64,000 bases of DNA from Endomicrobium sp. (GCA_031262585.1 JAISHK010000008.1:89802-153801), one strand, 5' to 3'; positions 9,269 through 19,013 are shown, counted from the first letter of the stretch. Notes: generated by a model not told the origin, from the sequence alone. Made by a program: numbers and translations.

Positions 9269-9517
9269 TTATATCTCAACAAATTTTGATTTAACGCCAT
9301 CAACGCTGTTTAGTTTGACAATAAGTTTTTTTATAGATTCTTTTCTACCAAAAACCACGAGTATTACAATACCTATATCTAAGGAAACATTTTCCGTAGA
9401 ATCGTCATGAAATCCAAGTCTAGTTTTTATTATACAATCCGAAGATGTTAATATTTCCTGTATTTTTACCGCACCAGTTTTTCTATTTTGAATTGACAAA
9501 ATCAAAATATTTGTCAT
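9269..9517 (-). CDS. ACT-domain protein of the TM1266 (iron-only hydrogenase regulator) type
   Basis: This 82-residue protein has the small ferredoxin-like fold of TM1266-type proteins: an N-terminal strand, the RLGFHD motif, a hydrophobic strand DIGIVILVVFG, and a C-terminal LNSVDGVKSKFVEI strand. Relatives are often encoded near [FeFe]-hydrogenase maturation genes, and the name implies a regulatory role that is not proven here. No hyd gene lies in the window. ATG 9517 is chosen over TTG 9523 because GGAGG sits 7 bases before it. It converges on the ZIP gene. Confidence 0.7.
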   Translation of the reverse strand: MTNILILSIQNRKTGAVKIQEILTSSDCIIKTRLGFHDDSTENVSLDIGIVILVVFGRKESIKKLIVKLNSVDGVKSKFVEI

Positions 9518-10137
9518 TGTCAAACCTCCAACTAATGTTTTAATTTAAAAGCTCACTTAAACTGCAAATACTTCATAATCATTTTCTTAATTTCATCTAT
9601 AAACTTTTCTAAAAAATTACTTTATTATCTTTAGTTACTATGTCTCATTTTTAATAGCTTTTTTATAACAATTATACATTCCTTATATTTATTGAGTTTC
9701 AACCTATACCAAATCAATTTATCATATAATAATTATTATTTTTCGCTATTTTAAAACATCTATTTTGAATACTCAAAATATGTTCTTAAAAGAAACATAC
9801 TAAAAACGTATCAATATTTAACGTATATCTTATTATTTTACTATTATGTAAAAGCTCTTATTCATATGTCTATAAGTATATGAATGATTTGCAACCACAT
9901 GTTCTGCATAAAAAACAATTTTCGCTGTGAATATTATATTTACCTTTTTACTTCAAACATCATAAAAACGTTGACTTAACGTTTTTTTTAATATCTTTAA
10001 TATTTCTTTTATTGCTCTGTCAACGTTCGTCAGCAAAAGTTAAAACTAATTTTTTAACATCATTAGCTATCAGTATAATACGTTTTAATATAAAAAACAT
10101 ATTTCTATAAAAAAATGAGCGTTGATGCTAAAACTTT
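9518..10137. other. 0.6-kb spacer
   Basis: No gene was found. It contains an AT-rich hair-pin at 9964-9986 that could end the minus-strand operon to its right. Otherwise I see only low-complexity AT sequence. Confidence 0.4.
9964..9986 (-). terminator. Possible intrinsic terminator after the hppA-side operon
   Basis: AAAAACGTT (9964-9972) and AACGTTTTT (9978-9986) are perfect complements around a 5-base loop. On the minus strand the arm ends in a T tract. The stem is weak (only two GC pairs), and it lies 150 bases beyond the last gene. Confidence 0.3.
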
Positions 10138-10731
10138 TTACTTTATCCAAACCATAAAATTTGACAAAAAAGTTAAAATTTCAGCATTAATTATTTGCAT
10201 CCAAAAATTATCATTTAATTTCCAAGGAATTGCCTCTATTATCATTGCGATAAAAGCACCAACAAGAGCAAATTTTTTATTGAAAAGAAAAAGCCCCAAT
10301 ATAAAACACACTATAAAACATGATAAACTTCCCTCTAAACTCTTCCCAAAAATTGTTTTATGTACAACAAAAGATTTACCTATTAAAGCTGCAATTGCAT
10401 CTCCAAATGAGAAATATAATAAACTTGCAAATACCATATGAGTATTAGAAAATAGTAAAATTGTCAATAATGCTCCAGACAATGTCCATATTAACCCACT
10501 AACTTTATATAACTCATTAGTTCTATAAAATCCACGAAAATTATTTTTAAAAATTTCATTTAAAAACGGGAATTTAAATCTCATAAATTCACACAACACA
10601 ACAACAATAATAGTTATAACAAGTCCTAAAACAACTGTTTTTTTAGGAAGATACCAATACCCAAAAACATATATCAAAGATAATAAATGAAAACACTTCC
10701 TCTTTATTTCATCTCTTGGAATGCCAACCAT
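10138..10731 (-). CDS. Dolichol/polyprenol/diacylglycerol kinase-like (SEC59/DGK1 family) membrane protein
   Basis: This 197-residue protein with about six membrane helices carries the two signatures of CTP-dependent lipid kinases related to yeast SEC59 and DGK1: EIKRKCFHLLSL near the N-terminus, and FGDAIAALIGK followed by FGKSLEGSLSCFI in the middle. Such enzymes phosphorylate polyprenols, phytol or diacylglycerol; the bacterial substrate is uncertain. The gene overlaps the 3' end of the upstream M50-like gene by 28 bases, so the two are translationally close. ATG 10731 is the first good start before the E-x-K-R-K motif. Confidence 0.7.
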   Translation of the reverse strand: MVGIPRDEIKRKCFHLLSLIYVFGYWYLPKKTVVLGLVITIIVVVLCEFMRFKFPFLNEIFKNNFRGFYRTNELYKVSGLIWTLSGALLTILLFSNTHMVFASLLYFSFGDAIAALIGKSFVVHKTIFGKSLEGSLSCFIVCFILGLFLFNKKFALVGAFIAMIIEAIPWKLNDNFWMQIINAEILTFLSNFMVWIK

Positions 10732-11393
10732 ATTCCTAATACTCCAATATATATAAATTTATAAATATTAATTATATTTTTACAAGATTGCAAAAAAATA
10801 TCCTTTAAATTTACCACTTCTGTAAAAATTAAAGATAGAATCAAATCAAATACTACAATATTTATCGCTAAAATAATAATGTGAGAAAAAAATATCCCAT
10901 AAACTTTTAAATCAGGTTGGCGCACAGAAAGAATATATACTGTAAGCATAATATGAAAAGCTATTGAAAATCCAATAAAAAAAAGAAAATACTTGTAAAA
11001 CTGTTTTATATTTATAAACCAACCAAGACATATATAAATTAACAAAATCAAAAGAGTATATACAGGGAAAAAATAAGGTGCTAAAGTTATCCATATATTG
11101 TTTTTAGTTAAAACAACGCTTCCAGATTGATTAGTTACATTAAACTTTTTAATTTTTGCACCACTTAAAATCCCAACTATAACGTGAGAAAGTTCATGCC
11201 CAAAAATATAAGTTTTCATAGGTCTATAAAAAACAAGCTGAAATACAACATAACACAAAATTCCTATCCAAAAAGGAAGACACAAATCACTAAAATTTAT
11301 CGTGAAATCTAGAATATTTTTAACAAGAACGTATCCTGCAGCCAAAACTGCAGGTATTAATAAAAATATAAAAATATTTTTTAAAAATTTCAT
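10704..11393 (-). CDS. M50-like membrane zinc metalloprotease homologue
   Basis: This 229-residue protein is mostly hydrophobic (about six helices) and contains FGHELSHVIVGILSGAKIKKF at about residues 63-83. That is an H-E-x-x-H zinc motif followed by the glycine-rich turn seen in M50B-type proteins. A second metal ligand (LDG or NxxPxxxxDG) is not evident, so proteolytic activity is not certain. It sits between hppA (100 bases upstream) and the lipid-kinase-like gene (28-base overlap), all on the minus strand. Confidence 0.6.
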   Translation of the reverse strand: MKFLKNIFIFLLIPAVLAAGYVLVKNILDFTINFSDLCLPFWIGILCYVVFQLVFYRPMKTYIFGHELSHVIVGILSGAKIKKFNVTNQSGSVVLTKNNIWITLAPYFFPVYTLLILLIYICLGWFINIKQFYKYFLFFIGFSIAFHIMLTVYILSVRQPDLKVYGIFFSHIIILAINIVVFDLILSLIFTEVVNLKDIFLQSCKNIINIYKFIYIGVLGIWLAFQEMK

Positions 11394-11493
11394 TAATTTT
11401 TGAACTTCAAATACATTTAATAACTATAAAGTCTTTAATTTAATTGCCATTGATAAGTTTAAAACAATCTCTTCTCCTTGGTAATTTACTAAT

Positions 11494-13896
11494 CTATTTT
11501 ATTTTCATATCCGTAAATGACTTAATAACAAATACAATTGCAATAAAAAAAGATACAATCGCCAGTATTGTATTAAGAAAACCTTTTGCAACAAGAGCTA
11601 AGGCAAGTTCTAATGCAAGGAGTCCAAAAAGCGTTGTAAATTTAATTATAGGATTCATCGCAACAGAAGAAGTATCTTTAAAAGGATCCCCAACCGTATC
11701 GCCCACAACAGTTGCCTTGTGAAGTTCGGTTCCTTTTGCATGTAAATCAACCTCAACATACTTTTTCGCATTATCCCATGCTCCACCTGCATTGGCCATA
11801 AATATTGCTTGAAAAAGTCCAAATAATGCTATTGAAATAAGATATCCAATAAAGAAATAAGGGTCAATAAACGCAAATGCAAGAGTTGTAAAGAAAATAA
11901 CCATAAATAAATTTATCATACCTTTTTGTGCATATTTTGTGCATATTTCAACAACTTTTTTTGAATCTTCCGTTGAAGCTTTATCCAAACTACCATCAAG
12001 TTTTATATTTTCACTAATAAATTCTACAGCTTTGTAAGCTCCGCTTGTTACAGCGTGATTTGAAGCACCTGTAAACCAGTAAATTACAGCTCCACCTGCT
12101 ATCAATCCCAACAAAAAAGGAGCGTGTAGCAAAGAAAGATTAGCTAATCCAACTGTTAACCCATCAGTAAGCATAACAATAGTCGAAAAAATCATTGTTG
12201 TAGCACCAACAACTGCAGTCCCTATTAATACTGGTTTTGCTGTTGCCTTAAAAGTATTTCCTGCTCCATCATTCTCTTCAAGTAATAATTTAGATTTCTC
12301 AAAAGAAGGCATAAATCCAAAATCTTTCTCTATCTCCTTGCTTATATTAGGAATATTTTCAATTAATGACAATTCATATATTGACTGAGCATTATCAGTA
12401 ACAGGACCATAAGAATCAACTGCAATTATAACAGGTCCCATACCTAAAAAACCAAACGCAACTAATCCAAAAGCAAAAACTGCAGGAGCTATCATAATAG
12501 AACTAAACCCAGTAGAACCTATTGCGTAAGCAATACTCATAAGAACCATAATTGCTACGCCCATCCAATATGCACTAAAATTTCCTACAGTAAGACCTGC
12601 AAGAATATTAAGAGACGCCCCACCATGTTTCGAAGAATTAACAATATTCTGAACAAAAGCACTTTTTACTGAGGTAAAAATCTTTACAATTTCAGGTATA
12701 ACGGCACCTGCTATCGTACCACAGCTTATTATAAGAGACAATTTCCACCAAAGAGTTCCATCTCCTAAATCGGATATAATAAAATTAGAAACTATAAAAG
12801 TTAAAGCTATCGATACTATTGACGTTATCCACACAAGAGACGTCAAGGGAGTTTCAAAGTTCATTTCATCAGAAAGCACATACTTAACTTTTGAAATAAT
12901 AGAATTAATTCCATAGGAAATAGCGCTTGATATAAGCATTATTAATCGCATTACAAAAACCCAAACTAAAAGTTTAACCTGTGAAGTAGGTTCGCTAACC
13001 GCAAGAACTATAAACGTTACCAATGCTACTCCAGTAACTCCATAAGTTTCAAACCCATCTGCAGTAGGACCCACAGAATCTCCTGCATTGTCACCTGTAC
13101 AATCTGCGATAACTCCAGGATTTCTTGCATCATCTTCTTTAACATTAAATACTATTTTCATTAAATCAGAACCAATATCAGCAATCTTTGTAAAAATACC
13201 ACCAGCTATCCTAAGTACCAAAGCTCCAAGTGATTCTCCTATTGCAAAACCTATAAAACATGCACCTGCAAAATCTGAAGGAATAAAAAGAAGGATTACA
13301 AGCATTATGAAAAGCTCTATACTTATTAGAAGCATTCCAATGCTCATACCTGCACGAAGAGGAATCGCATAAAGATAAAATGGGACTCCTTTTAAGCTTG
13401 CAAAAGCTGTTCTAGAATTTGCAAAAGTATTAATTCTCATACCAAACCAAGCTACGACATAACTGCCAAGAATTCCTACAATGCTACAAAGTACGATTGT
13501 AACAACCTTAATTGTGGCAAAATGTTCTAACCAACCAAAATATACAATTATAATAATAGCAAGCAATCCTTCAAGAATAATTATGAATTTACCCTGTGTT
13601 ATAAGATATGTTTTACACGTTTCATATATAAGTTCAGAAATTGATTTCATTGACTTATGTGCGGGGAGCTTTTTAATAACCAAAAAATGATAAATTCCAA
13701 ACAACAATCCAAATGCACAAACAAAAAAACCAAACATCAAAAGAGTTTTTCCATTAATCGTGTTATTAAAAAACCCCACTAATGATAAATCTGGAATAAT
13801 TAAACTGGCTTCGCTCGCAAAAGCCAAGTTTATAAACGCTATCAACAAACTGAAACCCATCACAATTCTCCCAAACGGAGAAAAATTACTTGACAT
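11494..13896 (-). CDS. hppA: Membrane-bound ion-translocating pyrophosphatase, divergent type
   Basis: This enzyme couples PPi hydrolysis to H+ or Na+ export. The 800-residue protein has many membrane helices and the family blocks DDARNPGVIAD, GDNAGDSVGPTADGFETYGVTG, YGPVTDNAQSI, GGAWDNAKKYVE and GDTVGDPFKDTSS. The substrate loop reads ADIGSDLMKIVF where most relatives have ADVGADLVGKVE, suggesting a divergent subfamily. GNTFKATAK has Lys where K+-dependent enzymes have Ala, a change linked to K+ independence. Whether it moves H+ or Na+ cannot be told. GGAG lies 8 bases before ATG 13896. A dead mazG lies immediately upstream. Confidence 0.92.
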   Translation of the reverse strand: MSSNFSPFGRIVMGFSLLIAFINLAFASEASLIIPDLSLVGFFNNTINGKTLLMFGFFVCAFGLLFGIYHFLVIKKLPAHKSMKSISELIYETCKTYLITQGKFIIILEGLLAIIIIVYFGWLEHFATIKVVTIVLCSIVGILGSYVVAWFGMRINTFANSRTAFASLKGVPFYLYAIPLRAGMSIGMLLISIELFIMLVILLFIPSDFAGACFIGFAIGESLGALVLRIAGGIFTKIADIGSDLMKIVFNVKEDDARNPGVIADCTGDNAGDSVGPTADGFETYGVTGVALVTFIVLAVSEPTSQVKLLVWVFVMRLIMLISSAISYGINSIISKVKYVLSDEMNFETPLTSLVWITSIVSIALTFIVSNFIISDLGDGTLWWKLSLIISCGTIAGAVIPEIVKIFTSVKSAFVQNIVNSSKHGGASLNILAGLTVGNFSAYWMGVAIMVLMSIAYAIGSTGFSSIMIAPAVFAFGLVAFGFLGMGPVIIAVDSYGPVTDNAQSIYELSLIENIPNISKEIEKDFGFMPSFEKSKLLLEENDGAGNTFKATAKPVLIGTAVVGATTMIFSTIVMLTDGLTVGLANLSLLHAPFLLGLIAGGAVIYWFTGASNHAVTSGAYKAVEFISENIKLDGSLDKASTEDSKKVVEICTKYAQKGMINLFMVIFFTTLAFAFIDPYFFIGYLISIALFGLFQAIFMANAGGAWDNAKKYVEVDLHAKGTELHKATVVGDTVGDPFKDTSSVAMNPIIKFTTLFGLLALELALALVAKGFLNTILAIVSFFIAIVFVIKSFTDMKIK

Positions 13897-13995
13897 AACA
13901 CTAACTCCTCAAAATTTATTAATTAAGTCACGCTTTTCAAATATTTTTTAATATTCTCCCCAACGTATCATTTTTTAATTTAATTTTTCAATACC

Positions 13996-14380
13996 TTACC
14001 TTTTTCTATTTTTTTTATTCTTTTTCCACATAACTTCAATATCTTGCGTATTTTTAATATCAAAAATATATTGGTATCTACGAACAGGCTTTTTATTTAA
14101 TTTTTTTATTATTTCATCAATACCAAAATCTCTATCTTCTTTGTAAATTTGTACATAAAAAACTACCTAAAAAGTACATCTTCACATTCTTCTTTAAAAT
14201 TATCAATATCTTTATTTTCAACTGCTTGTTCAACCTCTTAAGTGTCTGAAAACAAATGTTTTACAAAAAACTCTTACGTTTGCTTTTTACTTCCAAATAT
14301 ACAACCATTAATGTATCAAACTCTTTCAAATACTTCTTCATTAATCCCTTAAAATCTTTTTTAGAATTAAGAAAACTTGA
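13996..14380 (-). pseudogene. mazG: Decayed nucleoside triphosphate pyrophosphohydrolase MazG
   Basis: Minus-strand translation through stops gives EEVFERV*YINGCIFGSKKQT*EFFVKHLFSDT*EVEQAVENKD and then IDNFKEECEDVLF. This matches the MazG core GCPWDxxQTHxSL..YLxEExYEVxEAI..KD..xLKEELGDLL. One missing base after DVLF (CAG to AG) shifts the frame into VFYVQIYKEDRDFGIDEII and KKLNKKPVRRYQYIF, again MazG-like (VVFHAQI...R.HPHVF). At least three in-frame stops and one frameshift kill the gene, and the C-terminal half is gone. MazG hydrolyses non-canonical or stress NTPs. It lies 100 bases upstream of hppA on the same strand. Confidence 0.8.
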
Positions 14381-14515
14381 CTACGACAAAAATACTAATT
14401 AACTTATAATCATGATTAAATTTAAAGCCTAATGTAATATATATTTTTAAGCTAAGCATCAAAATTATAACACGTATTCTTCAAAATCCATGAAAGACAA
14501 ATTAAAACCATAATA

Positions 14516-14544
14516 TTTAATTTCTTTTTTAAAAAGAAATTAAA
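14516..14544. repeat. 29-base AT palindrome
   Basis: TTTAATTTCTTTTT (14516-14529) and AAAAAGAAATTAAA (14531-14544) are perfect complements around one base. With one GC pair it is thermodynamically weak; it may mark the boundary beyond mazG. Confidence 0.5.
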
Positions 14545-14848
14545 ATTGAAAGATTTTCCAGCAAGATATCCAAAACTTAAACATTTTACTATTAAGATTA
14601 TCTTAGTCACTTCTATATGATACTATTTTACTTACTTTGATTTAGAATCAAAAAATTATTTTTTCCACTTGAGTTTTTTATTATTTCTACGCCATTTCTT
14701 CTTACTAAGTCACTGTCTTTTACTTTATCATTTTTGCTTACTTGTTACTCCTCTATTTACTTCTCTCTTCACACTTCCATTACTCACTAAATTACTGTTA
14801 TTAGTTTAATTTTAATTTGAACAATCTCTCTAGTCTAGTAAATTTACT

Positions 14849-15188
14849 CTATTTTTCTGATTCACTACTTCTTTTCTCAATATCAACACCAATTTGCTTA
14901 TGCTTATTCCAAAATTGCCATGCCTTATGTTGTGCTTTACTTCTTTGTTGCTTCTTTCGTTCCTGCCTAACTGCTATTTGCCACATTAATTCTGCGAACT
15001 GAATTGATTCTTTTGACCACTTTACTTCTTGAAGAACTGTTGCTGATTAATAATCACAATTAAACTTTTTGATTAAACTTAGCCAGTAACAATAAAAATC
15101 ACCTTACTTGCTTGTATTATTAAAATTTATATCTACATTCATTTACACAATCATACACGCAAATGCCAGTATACATACTTTAACTTCA
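14849..15188 (-). pseudogene. Stop-interrupted frame of an unidentified protein behind a good promoter
   Basis: One minus-strand frame of about 112 codons begins with a hydrophobic stretch (KVCILAFACMIV) and continues as MNVDINFNNTSK, GDFYCYWLSLIKKFNCDY and SATVLQEVKWSKESIQFAEL. It then becomes a basic helical tail (QERKKQQRSKAQHKAWQFW) before TAG 14849. Three TAA codons interrupt it but the frame never shifts. A consensus-like promoter (15205-15233) lies just upstream. I recognise no family. It looks recently inactivated. Confidence 0.4.
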
Positions 15189-15204
15189 ACCCCAACTAGC
15201 TTAT

Positions 15205-15233
15205 ATTGTACTATATTCAACTGCTTTTGTCAA
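15205..15233 (-). promoter_or_regulatory. Strong sigma-70-type promoter in the 14-17 kb desert
   Basis: On the minus strand TTGACA (15228-15233) is followed after 17 bases by TACAAT (15205-15210). It points into the interrupted frame at 14849-15188. A second TTGACAAAAG-type -35 lies near 15467 without a good -10. Confidence 0.55.
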
Positions 15234-17657
15234 TAACATAGGTTAAACGCACAAAATATGTATGTATAATTTATTAATCAATCACTTATTCTCAATCTAT
15301 TTTACATTGTATTTAATTTTAGTCACACTGAGATAGAATAAATAATAGAGAACATTTAAACTTCTCTTATTTTTTATTATGTTAAATAATATATACATTT
15401 TCCTAATAAATAAAACGAATTAATTACCTTAATTCTATTGTGCATACATATTACAACACTTTTGTCAATGCACAATTAACAATCGATAAAGAAAGATTAT
15501 CATAAAAATAAGCTTTCAATCTCATATGTATATATTATCAGATTTGAATAAAAAATTTAAATATGAAATAGATATAGATTTAATTTTATGATGACTTAAT
15601 TGTCTTTTTACATTTGTTTGGAAGAATAAATAATAATTATGCATTTTTCAGCAGAATATGATATAATGTTCACCATAGTAAAGAATATTCCATAAAAACT
15701 ACAAAAGATGAAGTACATTATAGATTAGTTTAGATTGGTGAGCGTAAATACATTAGTTTTTAAAGCAGTTTATACTATAGATAATTTTTAATATAAAGAA
15801 ACTTTAAAAGACAAATCAAACAAAAAAGCTTTTGTTCAGCAATGACACTTTATACTGGACTTAAATTCTAGTAATTTACATAGTTATTTTTTGATTTACT
15901 ACTCCATAAAATTTAACTTACAAACACACTTTTAATGCAATTTTCGCCACTTGGTTCTTATATTAATTATCAGTCATTATACTTATAAGCAATAGCATCT
16001 GTATTTAGGGACTAGCTTACATTAAGCGTAAATATTATAGAAAACATTGTGCTTATTAAAATAAACATATTCTTTAAAATTTTATATTACTGAAGTTCAG
16101 ATTTAAGCTCAAAACAATGTACTTGTGGACACCACTTGACGACATGATGATAGCGTACATACTTTCCATCAAAATACTCAATAAAATAAGACATCACAAT
16201 AACACTGAAATGGCAACTACACAATTTACTAATTCCAAGTAAACTTAGTTTAGATGTTCTACCAGTTTAATTCATGATGGGATTAAAAATTGCTTTGTGC
16301 CAAAACATAATCTCGTCTCTCTATCACCACTTTATGCTATCAGAATCTTTACAAATCTTAAGTTTTAAAAAAATTTTTCAATTTAAAAATTTAATAGTAA
16401 GATACGCTCCAGCATATTATAAATAAAATACTACCAACACACTATTACAATCAACAAAATCATTCCATATTAAAATAAATGTCGCATATTAATATCCAAA
16501 TAACCGTTGTAATCAGAAAAAATTATAAATCTTGTATCGGTTAGCAGGTGAAACTTTAAAAAACAAGATTTATTTCTTTTATGCCAGTAACGATAATAAA
16601 CAAAACTTCCATTTGCCAATATTTTATTAATTTCGCTATTACTATTTAATGAAATATCTATTATTACCACGTAGATTTGTCTCTAAAGTTTATTCTATTA
16701 TTAATATCCTCTTTACAAAATCTTTAATTATGATATCATTTAATAATTCTTCGCGTTTCTCAACACATCGTAATTTTTAAATACAAAATTAATAACAACA
16801 TTTTAACTTTCATCCTACCACTTTCAACACACCATCTAAAATAAATTTTGTTGTACCTGTAGCAGTTCTTCATTTACTTATGATTTAGTCTCTTTGATAT
16901 TCACAAATATAGACATGGCTTTCTTAAATTTCATCAATTATAGCTAATGTTTTAGTACTTGTTATAGAAATATAATTAAAAGTATTTAAATAAGTTATCT
17001 TCTACAAAAGAAAAATAAATACAAGTCAATAACAACGATATTATTATCAAATTTCTTTTTATATTTATCACTATTACTACTTATCTAGAGAATATTCCTA
17101 CAACTACCTCTCCAAAAAACATTTGTTTTTTGGAGAGGTAGTTCCATATTAATTTCTACAACATCTTTAAGCCATAAAAGACCATCAAAAAGTCTAAATC
17201 ATAATCCCAATTAAAAATTCGAGAAACTGAAACACAAAGATATATGGACATTTATAAAAAGAACAACTCCTTCAAATTAATATCATCGACAATATAACTT
17301 ACCATTATTTATACTTATATTTAAATACATAATACTAAAAGATAAATTTTTTACGAATGGTTGTCCAATCTTACTTGAATACAAATATCTCTTGCATTAA
17401 ATGTTTCATCAAATACATAATCTTTATCACTTTTTTAAATGTTCTATCATTTTTACAATAATATAAACAAAAACAAGAAAAATACAATCCATTTTTCTCC
17501 AGAAGAAAAAAATCAAATGAATTATAATTAGTATTCTAAAAATGATAGGCATAAGATGCAAATATATTATATTTATCAACAAATTCTATAACTGTAAGTT
17601 TTTAAAAATTGTTATTTCAACTAAGGAGACATGGACTACATTATTTATTATTACCAC
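15234..17657. other. 2.4-kb gene desert with unidentified relics
   Basis: No intact gene was found. Minus-strand fragments include MSYFIEYFDGKYVRYHHVVK (around 16190), joined in frame across one stop to an upstream piece; a signal-peptide-like MFILISTMFSIIFTLNVS (around 16060); and a 66-codon GTG-started frame at 16470-16670. Another run reads FDGLLWLKDVVEINMELPL (around 17140-17190) and crosses the inverted repeat at 17102-17143. None matches a family I know. Confidence 0.4.
17102..17143. repeat. Perfect 20-bp inverted repeat with 2-base loop
   Basis: AACTACCTCTCCAAAAAACA (17102-17121) and its exact complement (17124-17143) flank TT. The arms contain CTACCTCTCC, unusually GC-rich for this desert. 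No T tract follows on either strand, so it is not a standard terminator. It could be a mobile-element end or a relic of one. Confidence 0.85.
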
Positions 17658-18254
17658 TCACTTAAAAATACTATTATACTTTTCATTGGCAAGATTAGAA
17701 ACCGTTTTATCTATCCCACTCTTATTTATTTTCTCGAAAACATCAACCGCTTTTTTTTTAACTCGCTCCACTTTTTCTTCATCTACTGGCAAAAACTTCG
17801 ATAATACAAAATCTTTCATTTGTACAAATTTAGGAAGAGGTCCTATGCCAAGTTTCATTCTAGGAAAATCTTTAGAATACAAATACTTTATTATAGAATC
17901 CACACCATTATGACCACCAGCAGAACCTGACATTTTTATTTTATATTTACCAATAGGAATAGAAAAATCATCATAAAAAATAAATATTTCTTCAATATTA
18001 ATCTTATAATATCTTGCAAAAAAAGCAACAACTTTACCTGAAAAATTCATAAAAGTCACAGGCTTTAAAAGCCACACTTTATTGTTAAAAAGCTCATAAA
18101 AAGAAACACGTGCAACATTACTCCATATTTTAAATTCTAAATGATTTGCTGCTGCTATTTCATCTAAAACAATAAATCCAAAATTATGACGAGTATTTTC
18201 ATATTTTGGACCTGGATTACCAAGTCCAACAAAGAGTTTTATTTGTCTAATCAT
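17658..18254 (-). CDS. pth: Peptidyl-tRNA hydrolase
   Basis: Pth releases tRNA from peptidyl-tRNA that drops off the ribosome. The 198-residue protein shows KLFVGLGNPGPKYENTRHNFGF (catalytic His in TRHN), VTFMNFSGK, FYDD and MSGSAGGHNGVDSI, with the usual order and length. ATG 18254 is preferred because it starts directly before the conserved LFVGLGNPG; upstream in-frame starts would overlap rplY. It is the last gene of glmU-prs-rplY-pth, 19 bases after rplY. Confidence 0.93.
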   Translation of the reverse strand: MIRQIKLFVGLGNPGPKYENTRHNFGFIVLDEIAAANHLEFKIWSNVARVSFYELFNNKVWLLKPVTFMNFSGKVVAFFARYYKINIEEIFIFYDDFSIPIGKYKIKMSGSAGGHNGVDSIIKYLYSKDFPRMKLGIGPLPKFVQMKDFVLSKFLPVDEEKVERVKKKAVDVFEKINKSGIDKTVSNLANEKYNSIFK

Positions 18255-18273
18255 AATCAAACAAATTCCACAT

Positions 18274-18963
18274 TTACTTATTTTTTGAAGCAGTTGAAGA
18301 AGGATTTTCAGTAGGAGCAATCGCTTCCTCATCTTCTTTATCTTTTTTACCTTTACTTATAACCTCAGGTTGAACTAACTCCAGATTTTCAACTACTGAT
18401 TTTTCTTCAACAGATACAGTCACAACATTAACTATTAACATTGACGGATCCTGTACGTAATCCACACCTTCAAGACTAGGCAAGTCAGAAACTGCTATAC
18501 CTTGCCCTACACCCAATGCACTAACATCAATACTAATTTTTTGCGGGATACTCCTAGGCAAGGCTCTTACTTTAACTTCTCTAGTTATAAATTCCATAAC
18601 ACCACCAAAGTTTTTAACCCCATCAGCCACACCGTCAATATGTACGGGAACAAAAACTTCAACTTTATTTTCAAGAGAAATAGCTTGAAAATCTACGTGA
18701 ATAAGTTCTTGAGTTAAAACGTTTCTTTGAAGAGATTTTACAATTGCAGGTTTTTTATCATTCTTAAAATTTAAATCTACAATTACATTCGCACCATTTT
18801 TTTCTATTATTGAAACAAAAGCTTTTAAGTCAACAGCTATAGACTCTGATTTAATGCCTTTTCCATAAAATACAGCTGGAATCTTCCCATCTTTTATTAA
18901 AGCAGAAAGATCTCCTTTGGATCCCACGCGCCTAACCTCAACATCTAAAATTACTTCTTTCAT
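18274..18963 (-). CDS. rplY: 50S ribosomal protein L25, long (Ctc/TL5) form
   Basis: L25 binds 5S rRNA. This 229-residue version has the N-terminal 5S-binding beta-barrel (IPAVFYGKGIKS, QRNVLTQELIHVDFQAI) and the C-terminal TL5-type domain (VPVHIDGVADGVKNFGGVMEFITREVKVRALP). A charged, low-complexity tail rich in Lys, Glu, Ser and Thr follows. AGGGG lies 9 bases before ATG 18963. Its position between prs and pth copies the glmU-prs-ctc-pth order of Bacillus and other bacteria. Confidence 0.93.
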   Translation of the reverse strand: MKEVILDVEVRRVGSKGDLSALIKDGKIPAVFYGKGIKSESIAVDLKAFVSIIEKNGANVIVDLNFKNDKKPAIVKSLQRNVLTQELIHVDFQAISLENKVEVFVPVHIDGVADGVKNFGGVMEFITREVKVRALPRSIPQKISIDVSALGVGQGIAVSDLPSLEGVDYVQDPSMLIVNVVTVSVEEKSVVENLELVQPEVISKGKKDKEDEEAIAPTENPSSTASKNK

Positions 18964-19013
18964 TTAAATCCCCTAAGTTATTATAAACAAACATTTTTTA
19001 TGACAAGTTACTT

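Noticed and set aside
14817..15002. Plus-strand ORF of 61 codons
   Set aside because: It is the complement of the interrupted minus-strand frame at 14849-15188 and has a composition typical of an antisense shadow.
16470..16670. 66-codon minus-strand frame in the 15-17 kb desert
   Set aside because: GTG start without ribosome binding site, no family, next to other broken fragments; treated as relic.
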